A DNA stretch of 64,000 nucleotides from Franzmannia qiaohouensis (GTDB taxonomy: Bacteria > Pseudomonadota > Gammaproteobacteria > Pseudomonadales > Halomonadaceae), in the NCBI RefSeq assembly GCF_031451695.1, contig NZ_JARWAM010000004.1:124001-188000 (forward strand). The letters run 5' to 3'. Under the pieces are notes generated by a model. That model was not told where the DNA came from and did no database searches. It worked only from the letters and a program-made list of their open reading frames with translations. Positions 15,773 through 23,334 of the stretch are shown piece by piece (the first letter of the stretch is position 1; the number at the start of each line of letters is the position of its first letter). Both the position numbers and the translations under genes were made by a program.

Positions 15773-16734
15773 GCCCGCGCCTCCGCTGCCGCAGCGGCAC
15801 GGTCGAGCTCGGCATTGCCCTGCTCTACCATGGTCACGAACATCTCCTCGAGGCGGTTGGCGCGGTTGCGCATCGACACCACCTGAATGCCCTGCTCACC
15901 TAGGGCAGCAAAGATGTCGTTGAGCCGTTGACCTCGGTGTACGGCCACAGCGAGCTGCGCATTGTCGACCTGCTGCACCTCGAAGCCTTCGATCTGCGGC
16001 ACTGCATCCAGCGGGTCAGCAAGATCGAACAGGAAGGTCTCTGTGTCGAGCTCTGTGAGCAGTGCCCTGACGCTGGTATTCCGGATGATCTCGCCGTGGT
16101 TGATGATCGCCACGTTGCGGCACAGGCTCTCGGCTTCTTCGAGATAGTGGGTGGTGAGAATGATGGTGGTACCCTCCTCACGATTGATACGCCGCAGGTA
16201 TTCCCACATGCTGCGGCGCAGCTCGATATCCACCCCGGCGGTGGGTTCATCAAGGATCAGCAGTTTGGGGCGATGCATCAGCGCCCGGGCAATCATCAGC
16301 CGCCGCTTCATGCCACCGGAAAGCATCCGCGCGCTGCCCTCACGCTTGTCCCACAGGCCGAGGTCACCGAGCAGGCGCTTGGCCCGCGGCAACGCCTCGC
16401 TGCGCGACATGCCATAGTAGCCGGCCTGGGCCAGCACGATGTCGATGACTTTCTCGAACTGGTTGAAGTTGAACTCCTGGGGCACCACGCCGAGGTGATA
16501 CTTGGCGCGGGCGAAGTCTCGATCGGTGTCGATGCCGAAGATCGAGATCTGGCCGGCACTCTTCTGCACCAACGAGCAGACAACGCCCAGGGTAGTGGAC
16601 TTGCCGGCCCCATTGGGCCCGAGCAGCGCGAAGAAGTCGCCCTGCTGGACGTCGAGATCGATGCCCTTGAGGGCGTGAAAACCGTTGCCGTAGACCTTGG
16701 TCAGCCCACGGATGGAGAGCGCCGGTATGGCCAT
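15769..16734 (-). CDS. yadG: ABC exporter ATP-binding protein (YadG-like)
   Basis: A 321-residue ATPase with Walker A (LLGPNGAGKSTT), Q-loop (GVVPQEFNF), signature (LSGGMKRRLMIARAL), Walker B (LLILDEPTAGVD) and H-loop (LTTHYLEEAE). It has a C-terminal extension of about 90 residues usual in YadG. The ATG at 16734 (MAIPALSIRG) has GGGAG seven bases upstream and is preferred over an ATG at 16770. It forms an exporter with YadH. Confidence 0.9.
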   Translation of the reverse strand: MAIPALSIRGLTKVYGNGFHALKGIDLDVQQGDFFALLGPNGAGKSTTLGVVCSLVQKSAGQISIFGIDTDRDFARAKYHLGVVPQEFNFNQFEKVIDIVLAQAGYYGMSRSEALPRAKRLLGDLGLWDKREGSARMLSGGMKRRLMIARALMHRPKLLILDEPTAGVDIELRRSMWEYLRRINREEGTTIILTTHYLEEAESLCRNVAIINHGEIIRNTSVRALLTELDTETFLFDLADPLDAVPQIEGFEVQQVDNAQLAVAVHRGQRLNDIFAALGEQGIQVVSMRNRANRLEEMFVTMVEQGNAELDRAAAAAEARA

Positions 16735-16858
16735 CGGAATCTCCCGGGAAATGGGTGAATCATTAGGCAACTAAAGATATGGGCGGCCACGAGAAATTCA
16801 ATGCCTGGCATCCGCAAAGACAGCTATCGAATAACAAAAAAGGAGGGGGGGGATAAAC

Positions 16859-16933
16859 TGGAGCGGGAAACGAGATTCGAACTCGCGACCCCAACCTTGG
16901 CAAGGTTGTGCTCTACCACTGAGCTATTCCCGC
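16859..16933 (-). tRNA. tRNA-Gly (anticodon GCC), copy 1
   Basis: A 75-base tRNA with encoded CCA. Acceptor GCGGGAA, D-arm TAGCTCAGTGGTAGAGC, anticodon loop TTGCCAA. Last gene of the four-tRNA array; identical to the Gly copy at 17052. Confidence 0.95.
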
Positions 16934-16960
16934 TTGTATCACAACTGGCCGATGATCGAG

Positions 16961-17036
16961 TGGCGTCCCATAGGGGGTTCGAACCCCTGTTACCGCCGTG
17001 AAAGGGCGGTGTCCTGGACCACTAGACGAATGGGAC
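16961..17036 (-). tRNA. tRNA-Glu (anticodon TTC), copy 1
   Basis: A 76-base tRNA with encoded CCA. Acceptor GTCCCAT, anticodon loop CTTTCAC, T-loop GGTTCGAACC. Identical to the Glu copy at 17169. Confidence 0.95.
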
Positions 17037-17051
17037 GCAAAGGGTGGTGCT

Positions 17052-17126
17052 TGGAGCGGGAAACGAGATTCGAACTCGCGACCCCAACCTTGGCAAGGTT
17101 GTGCTCTACCACTGAGCTATTCCCGC
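17052..17126 (-). tRNA. tRNA-Gly (anticodon GCC), copy 2
   Basis: Same sequence as the Gly gene at 16859. It lies 15 bases from the downstream tRNA-Glu copy. Confidence 0.95.
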
Positions 17127-17168
17127 ACAGAACCACACTACCGATCATCCGGCACCTGATGGAGGAAG

Positions 17169-17244
17169 TGGCGTCCCATAGGGGGTTCGAACCCCTGTTA
17201 CCGCCGTGAAAGGGCGGTGTCCTGGACCACTAGACGAATGGGAC
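17169..17244 (-). tRNA. tRNA-Glu (anticodon TTC), copy 2
   Basis: First gene of the array Glu-Gly-Glu-Gly on the minus strand, preceded by a strong promoter. The spacer to the next Gly gene is 42 bases, against 27 in the other unit, so spacers have diverged while the tRNAs remain identical. Confidence 0.95.
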
Positions 17245-17272
17245 GCTGCGTTCCCTCATCGAGGTGGCGCGT

Positions 17273-17301
17273 ATGTTACTGAGCGCCCAAGTGGCTGTCA
17301 A
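17273..17301 (-). promoter_or_regulatory. strong sigma70 promoter of the tRNA array
   Basis: Minus-strand TTGACA (consensus -35, 17301-17296), a 17-bp spacer and TAACAT (-10, 17278-17273), followed by a GC-rich discriminator (ACGCGCC). This is the usual form of a stringently controlled stable-RNA promoter. Confidence 0.8.
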
Positions 17302-17428
17302 GCAACTGGCCAAAGGGGAGTTTCCCGACCGGTCAGCTACGCTGAGTAATAGCTACGTCGGGACTAGTCAGACACCCCCCAAGCGGTGTTTGATGGCCAC
17401 AGATTCACCCGCAGCGAGAGAGACCGCC

Positions 17429-17830
17429 ATGCGCAACAAAGTCGAGAAAAGCGACGCCGAGTGGCGTGCCCAACTCACCCCCGAGCAGTATCGGGTCACC
17501 CGCGAGAAAGGCACCGAACGGCCGTTCAGCGGCGACTATCAGGTCAGCAACGCCCACGGTATCTACCACTGCGTCTGCTGCCAAGCAGCGCTGTTCGAGA
17601 ACGAGCACAAGTTCGACGCTGGCTGTGGCTGGCCCAGCTTCGACCGCCCCCTGGGAGTCCACGCCGTCGAGGAACACGTCGACGACTCCCACGGCATGCA
17701 GCGCACCGAGGTGGTCTGCGCCCACTGCAATGCCCACCTTGGCCATGTCTTCCCGGACGGCCCCCCCGAAACCACCGGCCTGCGCTACTGCATCAACTCG
17801 GTATCGCTGAACTTCCACGACGGTGAATAA
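17429..17830 (+). CDS. msrB: MsrB, methionine-R-sulfoxide reductase
   Basis: A 133-residue SelR-domain protein that reduces methionine-R-sulfoxide in oxidised proteins. The zinc-binding Cys pairs are in YHCVCCQAALF and VVCAHCNAHLGHVFPDG, with GCGWPSF and DSHGMQR between. The catalytic Cys is in GLRYCINSVSL. The start at 17429 (MRNKVEKSD) follows a GAGAGA element and gives the family N-terminus; the frame is open upstream to 17264. Single gene. Confidence 0.92.
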   Translation: MRNKVEKSDAEWRAQLTPEQYRVTREKGTERPFSGDYQVSNAHGIYHCVCCQAALFENEHKFDAGCGWPSFDRPLGVHAVEEHVDDSHGMQRTEVVCAHCNAHLGHVFPDGPPETTGLRYCINSVSLNFHDGE

Positions 17831-17930
17831 GCTCGCCCGGGCCGGCCCCCGCCGGCCCATGCTTGCCTAACGCCCTGCTTGCCAAGCTCTGCTAGAATGG
17901 TCGCCTTTTGCACGCGGATGGAGAGTGGCC

Positions 17931-18884
17931 ATGCTCGGCTGGTTCCCAGGACACATGAACAAGGCGCGCCGCCAGATCAAGGAGGCACTGCCGGAGATCG
18001 ACGTGGTGCTCGAGGTGCTCGACGCCCGCCTGCCCTACTCCAGCGCCAACCCGATGCTCGCCGAGCTCACCGAGCATAAGCCGGTGCTCAAGATCCTGTC
18101 ACGGGCCGACCTCGCCGACCCCGCGCGGACCGCCGAGTGGGTTGCCCACTTCGACGCCCAGTCGGATACCCGCGCCCTGGCGGTAACCACCACCAACGCC
18201 CGCGAACTCAAGCGCATTCCCAAGCTGTGTCATGAGCTGGCCGGCCATATCCGCGCCGATCGCGACGTTAGGGTCATGGTGATGGGCATTCCCAACGTGG
18301 GTAAATCGACCTTGATCAACGGCCTGGCTGGCCGCAAGATCGCCAAGACCGGCAACGAGCCGGCGGTGACCAAACGCCAGCAGAAGGTGCGCATCGACGG
18401 CCGGGTTGCACTGATCGACACCCCCGGCGTGCTGTGGCCGAAGATCGAGGACCAGGCCAGCGCCTACCGCCTGGCGGCCAGCGGCGCGATCCGCGATACT
18501 GCCATCGACTATCTCGACGTGGCGGTGATCGCCGCTGCCGAGCTGGCCAAGCGCTATCCCGACGCCATCACCGCACGCTACAAGCTCAAGGCGCTACCCG
18601 CCTATACCGCCAATCCCGAGGCGGCGCGGGTCGAGGCCGACGGCCCGGCACGTCCCGATTACATGGCGCTGGCCGGCTTCGACGGCACTGCCATCGTTGC
18701 CGAAATCGCCGCCAAACGCGGCGGCCTGCGCCCCGGCGGCGAGGTCGACCTGCATCGCGGCGCTGAAGTGCTGCTTCACGAGCTACGCGACGGCAAGCTC
18801 GGGCCGGTGACCCTGGAGACCCCTGCGGACATTCCCGCACCGGCAACCGAGGACGACGCCCCGGATACTCTTGATTACCCATAA
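17931..18884 (+). CDS. ylqF: RbgA/YlqF-type ribosome-assembly GTPase
   Basis: A 317-residue circularly permuted GTPase. N-terminal MLGWFPGHMNKARRQIKE is the YlqF signature; the G4-equivalent motif (LSRADLAD) precedes G1 (GIPNVGKSTLINGL), and G3 is DTPGVLWP. A C-terminal ANTAR-like helical domain follows. RbgA acts in late large-subunit assembly in Bacillus; the gammaproteobacterial role is less defined. The ATG at 17931 has GGAGAG upstream; an in-frame GTG sits at 17925. The C-terminus is Pro/Glu/Asp-rich. Confidence 0.88.
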   Translation: MLGWFPGHMNKARRQIKEALPEIDVVLEVLDARLPYSSANPMLAELTEHKPVLKILSRADLADPARTAEWVAHFDAQSDTRALAVTTTNARELKRIPKLCHELAGHIRADRDVRVMVMGIPNVGKSTLINGLAGRKIAKTGNEPAVTKRQQKVRIDGRVALIDTPGVLWPKIEDQASAYRLAASGAIRDTAIDYLDVAVIAAAELAKRYPDAITARYKLKALPAYTANPEAARVEADGPARPDYMALAGFDGTAIVAEIAAKRGGLRPGGEVDLHRGAEVLLHELRDGKLGPVTLETPADIPAPATEDDAPDTLDYP

Positions 18885-18930
18885 GACGCCCCTCGAGGGC
18901 TCCACTACTGGACGCACTTTCGGACACCCC

Positions 18931-20157
18931 ATGGACACCCCGATCAGGAAATCGCACAAGCTTCACAACGTCTGCTATGACATCCGCGGCCCGGTACTCG
19001 ACCATGCCAAGCGCCTGGAAGAGGAAGGCCAGCGCATCCTCAAGCTCAATATCGGCAATCCCGCGCCGTTCGGCTTCGAGGCACCCGAGGAGATCCTCCA
19101 GGACGTGATGCGCAACCTGCCCACCGCCCAGGGCTACTGCGATTCCAAGGGGCTCTACTCGGCGCGCAAGGCGATCATGCAGGAGTGCCAGCGCAAGCAG
19201 ATCCCCGGCGTCGGCGTCGAAGACATCTACATCGGCAACGGTGTCTCGGAGTTGATCGTGATGGCCATGCAGGCGCTGCTCAACGACGGCGACGAGGTGC
19301 TGATCCCGGCCCCCGACTACCCGCTGTGGACCGCCGCAGCCAACCTCTCCGGCGGTCGCCCGGTGCACTATCTATGCGACGAACAGGCCGACTGGGCGCC
19401 GGACATGGCCGATATTCGCGCCAAGGTCACCAGTCACACCCGTGCCATCGTGCTGATCAACCCCAACAACCCCACCGGCGCGGTCTATCCCCCGGCGGTG
19501 GTCAGCGAACTGCTCGATATCGCCCGCGAGCACGACCTGGTGGTATTCTCCGACGAGATATACGACAAGATCCTCTACGACGACGTCGAGCACGTCTCCA
19601 CCGGCGCCCTGGCCAGCGACGACCAACTAGTGGTGACCATGAACGGGCTCTCCAAGAGCTACCGCTGCGCCGGCTTCCGCTCCGGCTGGATGATTCTCTC
19701 CGGCAGCGTCGCCAAGCAGCGCGCCGCCGATTACATCCAGGGCCTGACCATGCTCGCCTCGATGCGCCTGTGCGCCAACGTGCCGGCCCAACACGCCATC
19801 CAGACCGCGCTGGGCGGCTACCAGTCGATCAACGACCTGATCCTGCCCGGCGGACGGCTGCGCGCCCAGCGCGATATCACCGTGGAAAAGCTCAACGCCA
19901 TTCCCGGGGTCTCCTGCACCACGCCCAAGGGCGCGCTCTACGCCTTCCCGCGGCTCGACCCCAAGGTGTTCAATATCCACGACGACCAGCAGCTGGTGCT
20001 CGACCTGCTGCTGCAGGAGAAGATCCTGCTGGTGCAGGGTACCGCCTTCAACTGGCCGCAGCCGGACCACGTGCGCATCGTCACCCTGCCGTGGGCCGAG
20101 CAGCTCGGTGATGCACTGGAGCGCTTCGGCAACTTCCTGTCGCGCTATCGTCAATGA
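18931..20157 (+). CDS. alaA: AlaA-type alanine/pyruvate aminotransferase
   Basis: A 408-residue class I aminotransferase close to E. coli AlaA, which makes alanine from pyruvate and glutamate. Visible landmarks: IRKSHKLHNVCYDIRGPVL at the N-terminus, NPNNPTGAVY, SDEIYDKILY, and the PLP lysine in MNGLSKSYRCAGFRSGW. The ATG at 18931 is preferred over an in-frame ATG at 18871 that overlaps the ylqF end. Followed by a MITE-like repeat. Confidence 0.92.
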   Translation: MDTPIRKSHKLHNVCYDIRGPVLDHAKRLEEEGQRILKLNIGNPAPFGFEAPEEILQDVMRNLPTAQGYCDSKGLYSARKAIMQECQRKQIPGVGVEDIYIGNGVSELIVMAMQALLNDGDEVLIPAPDYPLWTAAANLSGGRPVHYLCDEQADWAPDMADIRAKVTSHTRAIVLINPNNPTGAVYPPAVVSELLDIAREHDLVVFSDEIYDKILYDDVEHVSTGALASDDQLVVTMNGLSKSYRCAGFRSGWMILSGSVAKQRAADYIQGLTMLASMRLCANVPAQHAIQTALGGYQSINDLILPGGRLRAQRDITVEKLNAIPGVSCTTPKGALYAFPRLDPKVFNIHDDQQLVLDLLLQEKILLVQGTAFNWPQPDHVRIVTLPWAEQLGDALERFGNFLSRYRQ

Positions 20158-20178
20158 CGCATAAAACGCCAGCGACGT

Positions 20179-20322
20179 GGGAGGCGCTGAATAAATCGGC
20201 TAGCGGGATGAAGCACAAGGCGCACGGAGCACAGAAACCGGAGCCTATGGGGTATAGGTGAGGATTTCGAGCACCGCGCAACGCAGTGATTCGCACGCGC
20301 AGGCATTTAGTCAGTGTTTCCC
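20179..20322 (+). repeat. MITE-like intergenic repeat, copy 1
   Basis: About 144 bp, roughly 85 percent identical by eye to the reverse complement of 32422-32563. The core CCGGAGCCTATGGGGTATAG is identical in both. The ends form terminal inverted repeats (left GGGAGGCGCTGAATAAATC, right as reverse complement GGGAAACACTGACTAAATG). No coding potential. No target-site duplication is obvious at this copy. Confidence 0.8.
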
Positions 20323-20351
20323 TTGAAACCCGGGCCCACAGACCGTATCTA
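20323..20351 (+). promoter_or_regulatory. sigma70-type promoter of htpX
   Basis: TTGAAA (20323-20328), 17-bp spacer, TATCTA (20346-20351), 42 bp before the htpX ATG. The -35 starts exactly at the outer edge of the MITE-like repeat. Confidence 0.55.
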
Positions 20352-20393
20352 ATCCACAGCTAATTTGTCGTTTCTTGCCGGAGACCGCGTAAC

Positions 20394-21296
20394 ATGATGA
20401 GAATCCTGCTTTTCCTGGCCACCAACCTGGGTGTGATCCTGGTCGCCAGCATCACCCTCAGGCTGCTCGGGGTTGAGCCCTACCTCAACGCCCAAGGCCT
20501 GAACATGAACTCGCTGCTGATCTTCTGCTTCATCTTCGGCATGGCCGGCTCGATGATCTCGCTGTTCATCTCCAAGTGGATGGCCAAGCGCAGCACCGGC
20601 ACGGTGGTCATCGAGCAGCCGTCGAACAGCACCGAGAAGTGGCTGCTCGACACCGTCGCCGAGCTGTCCCGCGAGGCGGGCATCAAGACGCCGGAAGTCG
20701 GCATCTTCCCGGCCCAACAGTCCAACGCCTTCGCCACCGGCTGGAACAGGAACGATGCCCTAGTGGCGGTTTCCGCCGGTCTGCTCAACCGCATGCGTCC
20801 GGAGGAGGTGCGCGCGGTGCTGGCCCACGAGATCGGCCACGTGGCCAACGGCGACATGGTCACCCTGGCGCTGATCCAGGGCGTGGTGAACACCTTCGTG
20901 ATGTTCTTCGCGCGCGTCGTTGCCCACCTGGTGGACAGCTTCCTGAAGAGCCGCAGTAACGGCGCCGGGCTCGGCTTTATGGGCTACTTTGCGGTGGTGA
21001 TCGTGGCCGAGATCGTGTTCGGCATCGTCGCCTCGGCGATCGTCGCCTGGTTCTCGCGCTTCCGCGAGTACCGCGCCGACGCCGCCGGCGCCCAGCTGGC
21101 AGGCTCCGGGGCGATGATCAACGCCTTGGCGCGCCTCAAGGCCGAGACCGAGCTACCCGACCAGATGCCGGACACCCTGCGCGCCATGGCCATTACCAAG
21201 GGCCAGACCCGCTCGCTGATGGAGCGCATGTTCGCCAGCCACCCGCCGCTGGATGATCGCATTCGCGCCCTCAAGGAGGCGGCTTACCGGCAGTAA
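20394..21296 (+). CDS. htpX: HtpX membrane zinc metalloprotease
   Basis: A 300-residue M48-family protease of the inner membrane. Two N-terminal helices (residues 4-30 and 38-58) are followed by the zinc site HEIGH in AVLAHEIGHVANGD, two more helices, and the third ligand in FREYRADAAGA. C-terminal SHPPLDDRIRAL is a family motif. It degrades misfolded membrane proteins and is usually heat/envelope-stress induced. The ATG at 20394 is at 42 bp from the predicted -10. Confidence 0.95.
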   Translation: MMRILLFLATNLGVILVASITLRLLGVEPYLNAQGLNMNSLLIFCFIFGMAGSMISLFISKWMAKRSTGTVVIEQPSNSTEKWLLDTVAELSREAGIKTPEVGIFPAQQSNAFATGWNRNDALVAVSAGLLNRMRPEEVRAVLAHEIGHVANGDMVTLALIQGVVNTFVMFFARVVAHLVDSFLKSRSNGAGLGFMGYFAVVIVAEIVFGIVASAIVAWFSRFREYRADAAGAQLAGSGAMINALARLKAETELPDQMPDTLRAMAITKGQTRSLMERMFASHPPLDDRIRALKEAAYRQ

Positions 21297-21330
21297 GGTG
21301 CCACAGCGTGACCTTGGCCACTTGCGATAC

Positions 21331-21358
21331 GGGCTCACCTTTGGTGAGTCCGTTTGCA
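21331..21358 (+). terminator. possible terminator between htpX and pdxB
   Basis: A 9-bp stem with one G-T wobble (GGGCTCACC / GGTGAGTCC, 3-base loop) followed by GTTTGC. The T-run is short, so strength is uncertain. Confidence 0.4.
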
Positions 21359-21375
21359 TTGCGTGCCAAATGATA

Positions 21376-22530
21376 TCAGTTGATTCGGAAGCCCGCCGCG
21401 CTAAGCAGCGGTGCCAGCGCTCTACCGCCCTGCCCTAGCGCAACTTCCAGGGTGCCGAACTCACGGCGCAGTGGATAGTCGGCGCGCCAGGCATCGAAGC
21501 CCTTGGCCATGCCCTGAGTGGCCGCCCTGCGCGCCAGACCGTCATGGTCGCGGCGCACATCGTAAACGGCCCGCATGCACAGCCGCAGCGCATCCCAGGC
21601 CGGCAACCCGCCGCCTAGCTCGAGCCGTGAGAGTGGTGGCCGCGGTGCCAGGTCGTCGAGGCTCAGCCTTGCCGACAGCCCAAAGCGGCGCATCGCCGCA
21701 GCATAGATCTGTTGGGTGCCGCGCAGCTTGCCATCGAAGCTGTAACCGGCGATATGCGGCGTGGCGATATCCACAAGCCGCCGCAGTCTCTCGTCGATGC
21801 CCGGCTCCCCTTCCCAGACGTCGAGCACCGCACGCAGATCCTCGGCCATCACCAGCCGCTGGTAAAGCGCAGTACCATCCAGGCAGTCGCCGCGGCCGGC
21901 ATTGAGCAGCCAGGTACCCGGTTTGAGAGCGGTAATGCGCTCGGCATCCAGCAGGTGATGAGTGGCATGCGACCCGCCATGCACCAGTGGGGTATGCAGA
22001 CACAGCACATCGGCCCACTGACACAGCGAATCCAGATCATAGAAGCGCTCGCCCGGCTCGGCCTCGGCGCGAGGCGGGTCGCAGCGCCGGCAGTCGAGCC
22101 CCAGCGCCACCAGCCGCCGGTAGAGCCGCTCGCCGACGTTGCCGGCGCCAACAATCCCCACCCGGCGCTGGTCGAGGGCTGCCTCCTCGCGCTCGGCGAG
22201 CAGTGCAAGGCTCGACAGCACGTAGTCGACCACAGCCTCGGCGTTGCAGCCCGGCGCGCTGGCAAACTCGATGCCGCGTGCGGCCAGCGCCGCCTGGTCG
22301 ACATGATCGGTGCCAATGGTACAGGTGCCGACGAAACGCAGCCGCGCCCCGGCCCGTTCGGCGGCCTCGAGCAGCGCCGCATCGACCCGCGTGATCGAGC
22401 GCACGATCAGCGCCTCGGCGCCGGCCAGCGCCGCGCCGTCGATCTCGCGGCCGGGCACCGCAACGACTTCGCCAAGCGCACCGAAGCAGCGCTCGGCGGC
22501 GGGGATGTTGGCATCGACGATCACACGCAT
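21376..22530 (-). CDS. pdxB: PdxB, erythronate-4-phosphate dehydrogenase
   Basis: A 384-residue D-2-hydroxyacid dehydrogenase for pyridoxal phosphate synthesis. N-terminal MRVIVDANIPAAERCFG is typical of PdxB; the NAD-binding motif is VGIVGAGNVGERLYRRL, the catalytic Arg lies in LLNAGRGDCLDG and the His in TPHIAGYSFDGK. The C-terminal PdxB dimerisation domain (about residues 290-384) is present. Convergent with htpX and divergent from the WGR gene. Confidence 0.93.
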   Translation of the reverse strand: MRVIVDANIPAAERCFGALGEVVAVPGREIDGAALAGAEALIVRSITRVDAALLEAAERAGARLRFVGTCTIGTDHVDQAALAARGIEFASAPGCNAEAVVDYVLSSLALLAEREEAALDQRRVGIVGAGNVGERLYRRLVALGLDCRRCDPPRAEAEPGERFYDLDSLCQWADVLCLHTPLVHGGSHATHHLLDAERITALKPGTWLLNAGRGDCLDGTALYQRLVMAEDLRAVLDVWEGEPGIDERLRRLVDIATPHIAGYSFDGKLRGTQQIYAAAMRRFGLSARLSLDDLAPRPPLSRLELGGGLPAWDALRLCMRAVYDVRRDHDGLARRAATQGMAKGFDAWRADYPLRREFGTLEVALGQGGRALAPLLSAAGFRIN

Positions 22531-22660
22531 ATGGGGCTCCCAACTATCGCGTTAGCAGGCAAGCACAGCGCTATGGCTATGGGCGGCGGCGCCGTTACAA
22601 TAGCACGCTAATCAGCGTCGAGCGCCCGACCACGCTCGCCAACCACCTTCAGGAGCCCCG

Positions 22661-22942
22661 ATGATCGTCCGCTGGGAGAGTGAGCATGACTACGTGCTGG
22701 TGCATATCCATCAGGACATGTTCGGCGACTGGATCTTCAGTCGCGCCTGGGGGCAGATCGGCACCCAGTTCGGCGGTCTCAAGCACCAGCTCGCCGACGA
22801 CTACGCCCAGGCGATGATGTGGCTCGACGATATAGGCCATATCCAGGCCTCGCGGGGCCTTCACAAGGTACTCGAGGTACAGGACGACACCCCCGAGGGG
22901 CGCGACGCGGTGCGCCAGCTGTCGCTGCTGGGGGCGCTTTAA
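22661..22942 (+). CDS. small WGR-domain protein
   Basis: A 93-residue protein. Residues 1-70 match the WGR domain: IHQDMFGDWIFSRAWGQIGT with the Trp-Gly core, then FGGLKHQLADDYAQAMMWLD. WGR domains occur in poly(ADP-ribose) polymerases and several bacterial proteins and probably bind nucleic acid; free-standing versions have no known role. A good AGGAG ribosome site precedes the ATG. Single gene, convergent with the glutaredoxin-like gene. Confidence 0.75.
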   Translation: MIVRWESEHDYVLVHIHQDMFGDWIFSRAWGQIGTQFGGLKHQLADDYAQAMMWLDDIGHIQASRGLHKVLEVQDDTPEGRDAVRQLSLLGAL

Positions 22943-22986
22943 GCGCCGAGCCATTAGCGCCAGGTTGCTTGGCACTACCTGAGGGC

Positions 22987-23334
22987 CTACCCCAGATAGC
23001 GCCGCCCGCCACGCATTACCGCGCCTTTCACCTCGGCGGCCGGCGGCTCGCCGTCAAGGCGCCGCTGCAGGGCCTCCCAGGCGGCGGCGTCCAGCCACCC
23101 TCGCGCCTCCAGCCAGGCCGCCAGCCGCGCCGGGTCGAAGCCGCGGTCGAGTTCCTCGCCCTGCTCATCGGCGAGCACCGGAATCCGCACGCCGTAGCGC
23201 GCCATCAAGGCATCGTCCTCGCTGATTTCAACATGCTCCAACGTCACCGGCTCGCGACTCAGCTCGCTGAGTAGCGCCTCGAGCTGGCTGCACAGGTGGC
23301 AGCCCAGGGTGGTGTAGAGTCGCAGCCGGATCAT
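22987..23334 (-). CDS. glutaredoxin-like (DUF836) protein
   Basis: A 115-residue thioredoxin-fold protein. The CxxC redox motif is in YTTLGCHLCSQLEALL, and the cis-Pro loop is GVRIPVLAD. The C-terminal 35 residues are an extra helical tail. Its ATG overlaps the rlmKL stop by four bases, so it is co-translated with the rRNA methyltransferase. Target unknown. Confidence 0.85.
   Translation of the reverse strand: MIRLRLYTTLGCHLCSQLEALLSELSREPVTLEHVEISEDDALMARYGVRIPVLADEQGEELDRGFDPARLAAWLEARGWLDAAAWEALQRRLDGEPPAAEVKGAVMRGGRRYLG

Noticed and set aside
16801..17209. short plus-strand frames over the tRNA array
   Set aside because: They translate the complement of four tRNA genes; repeated peptide segments simply reflect duplicated tRNAs.
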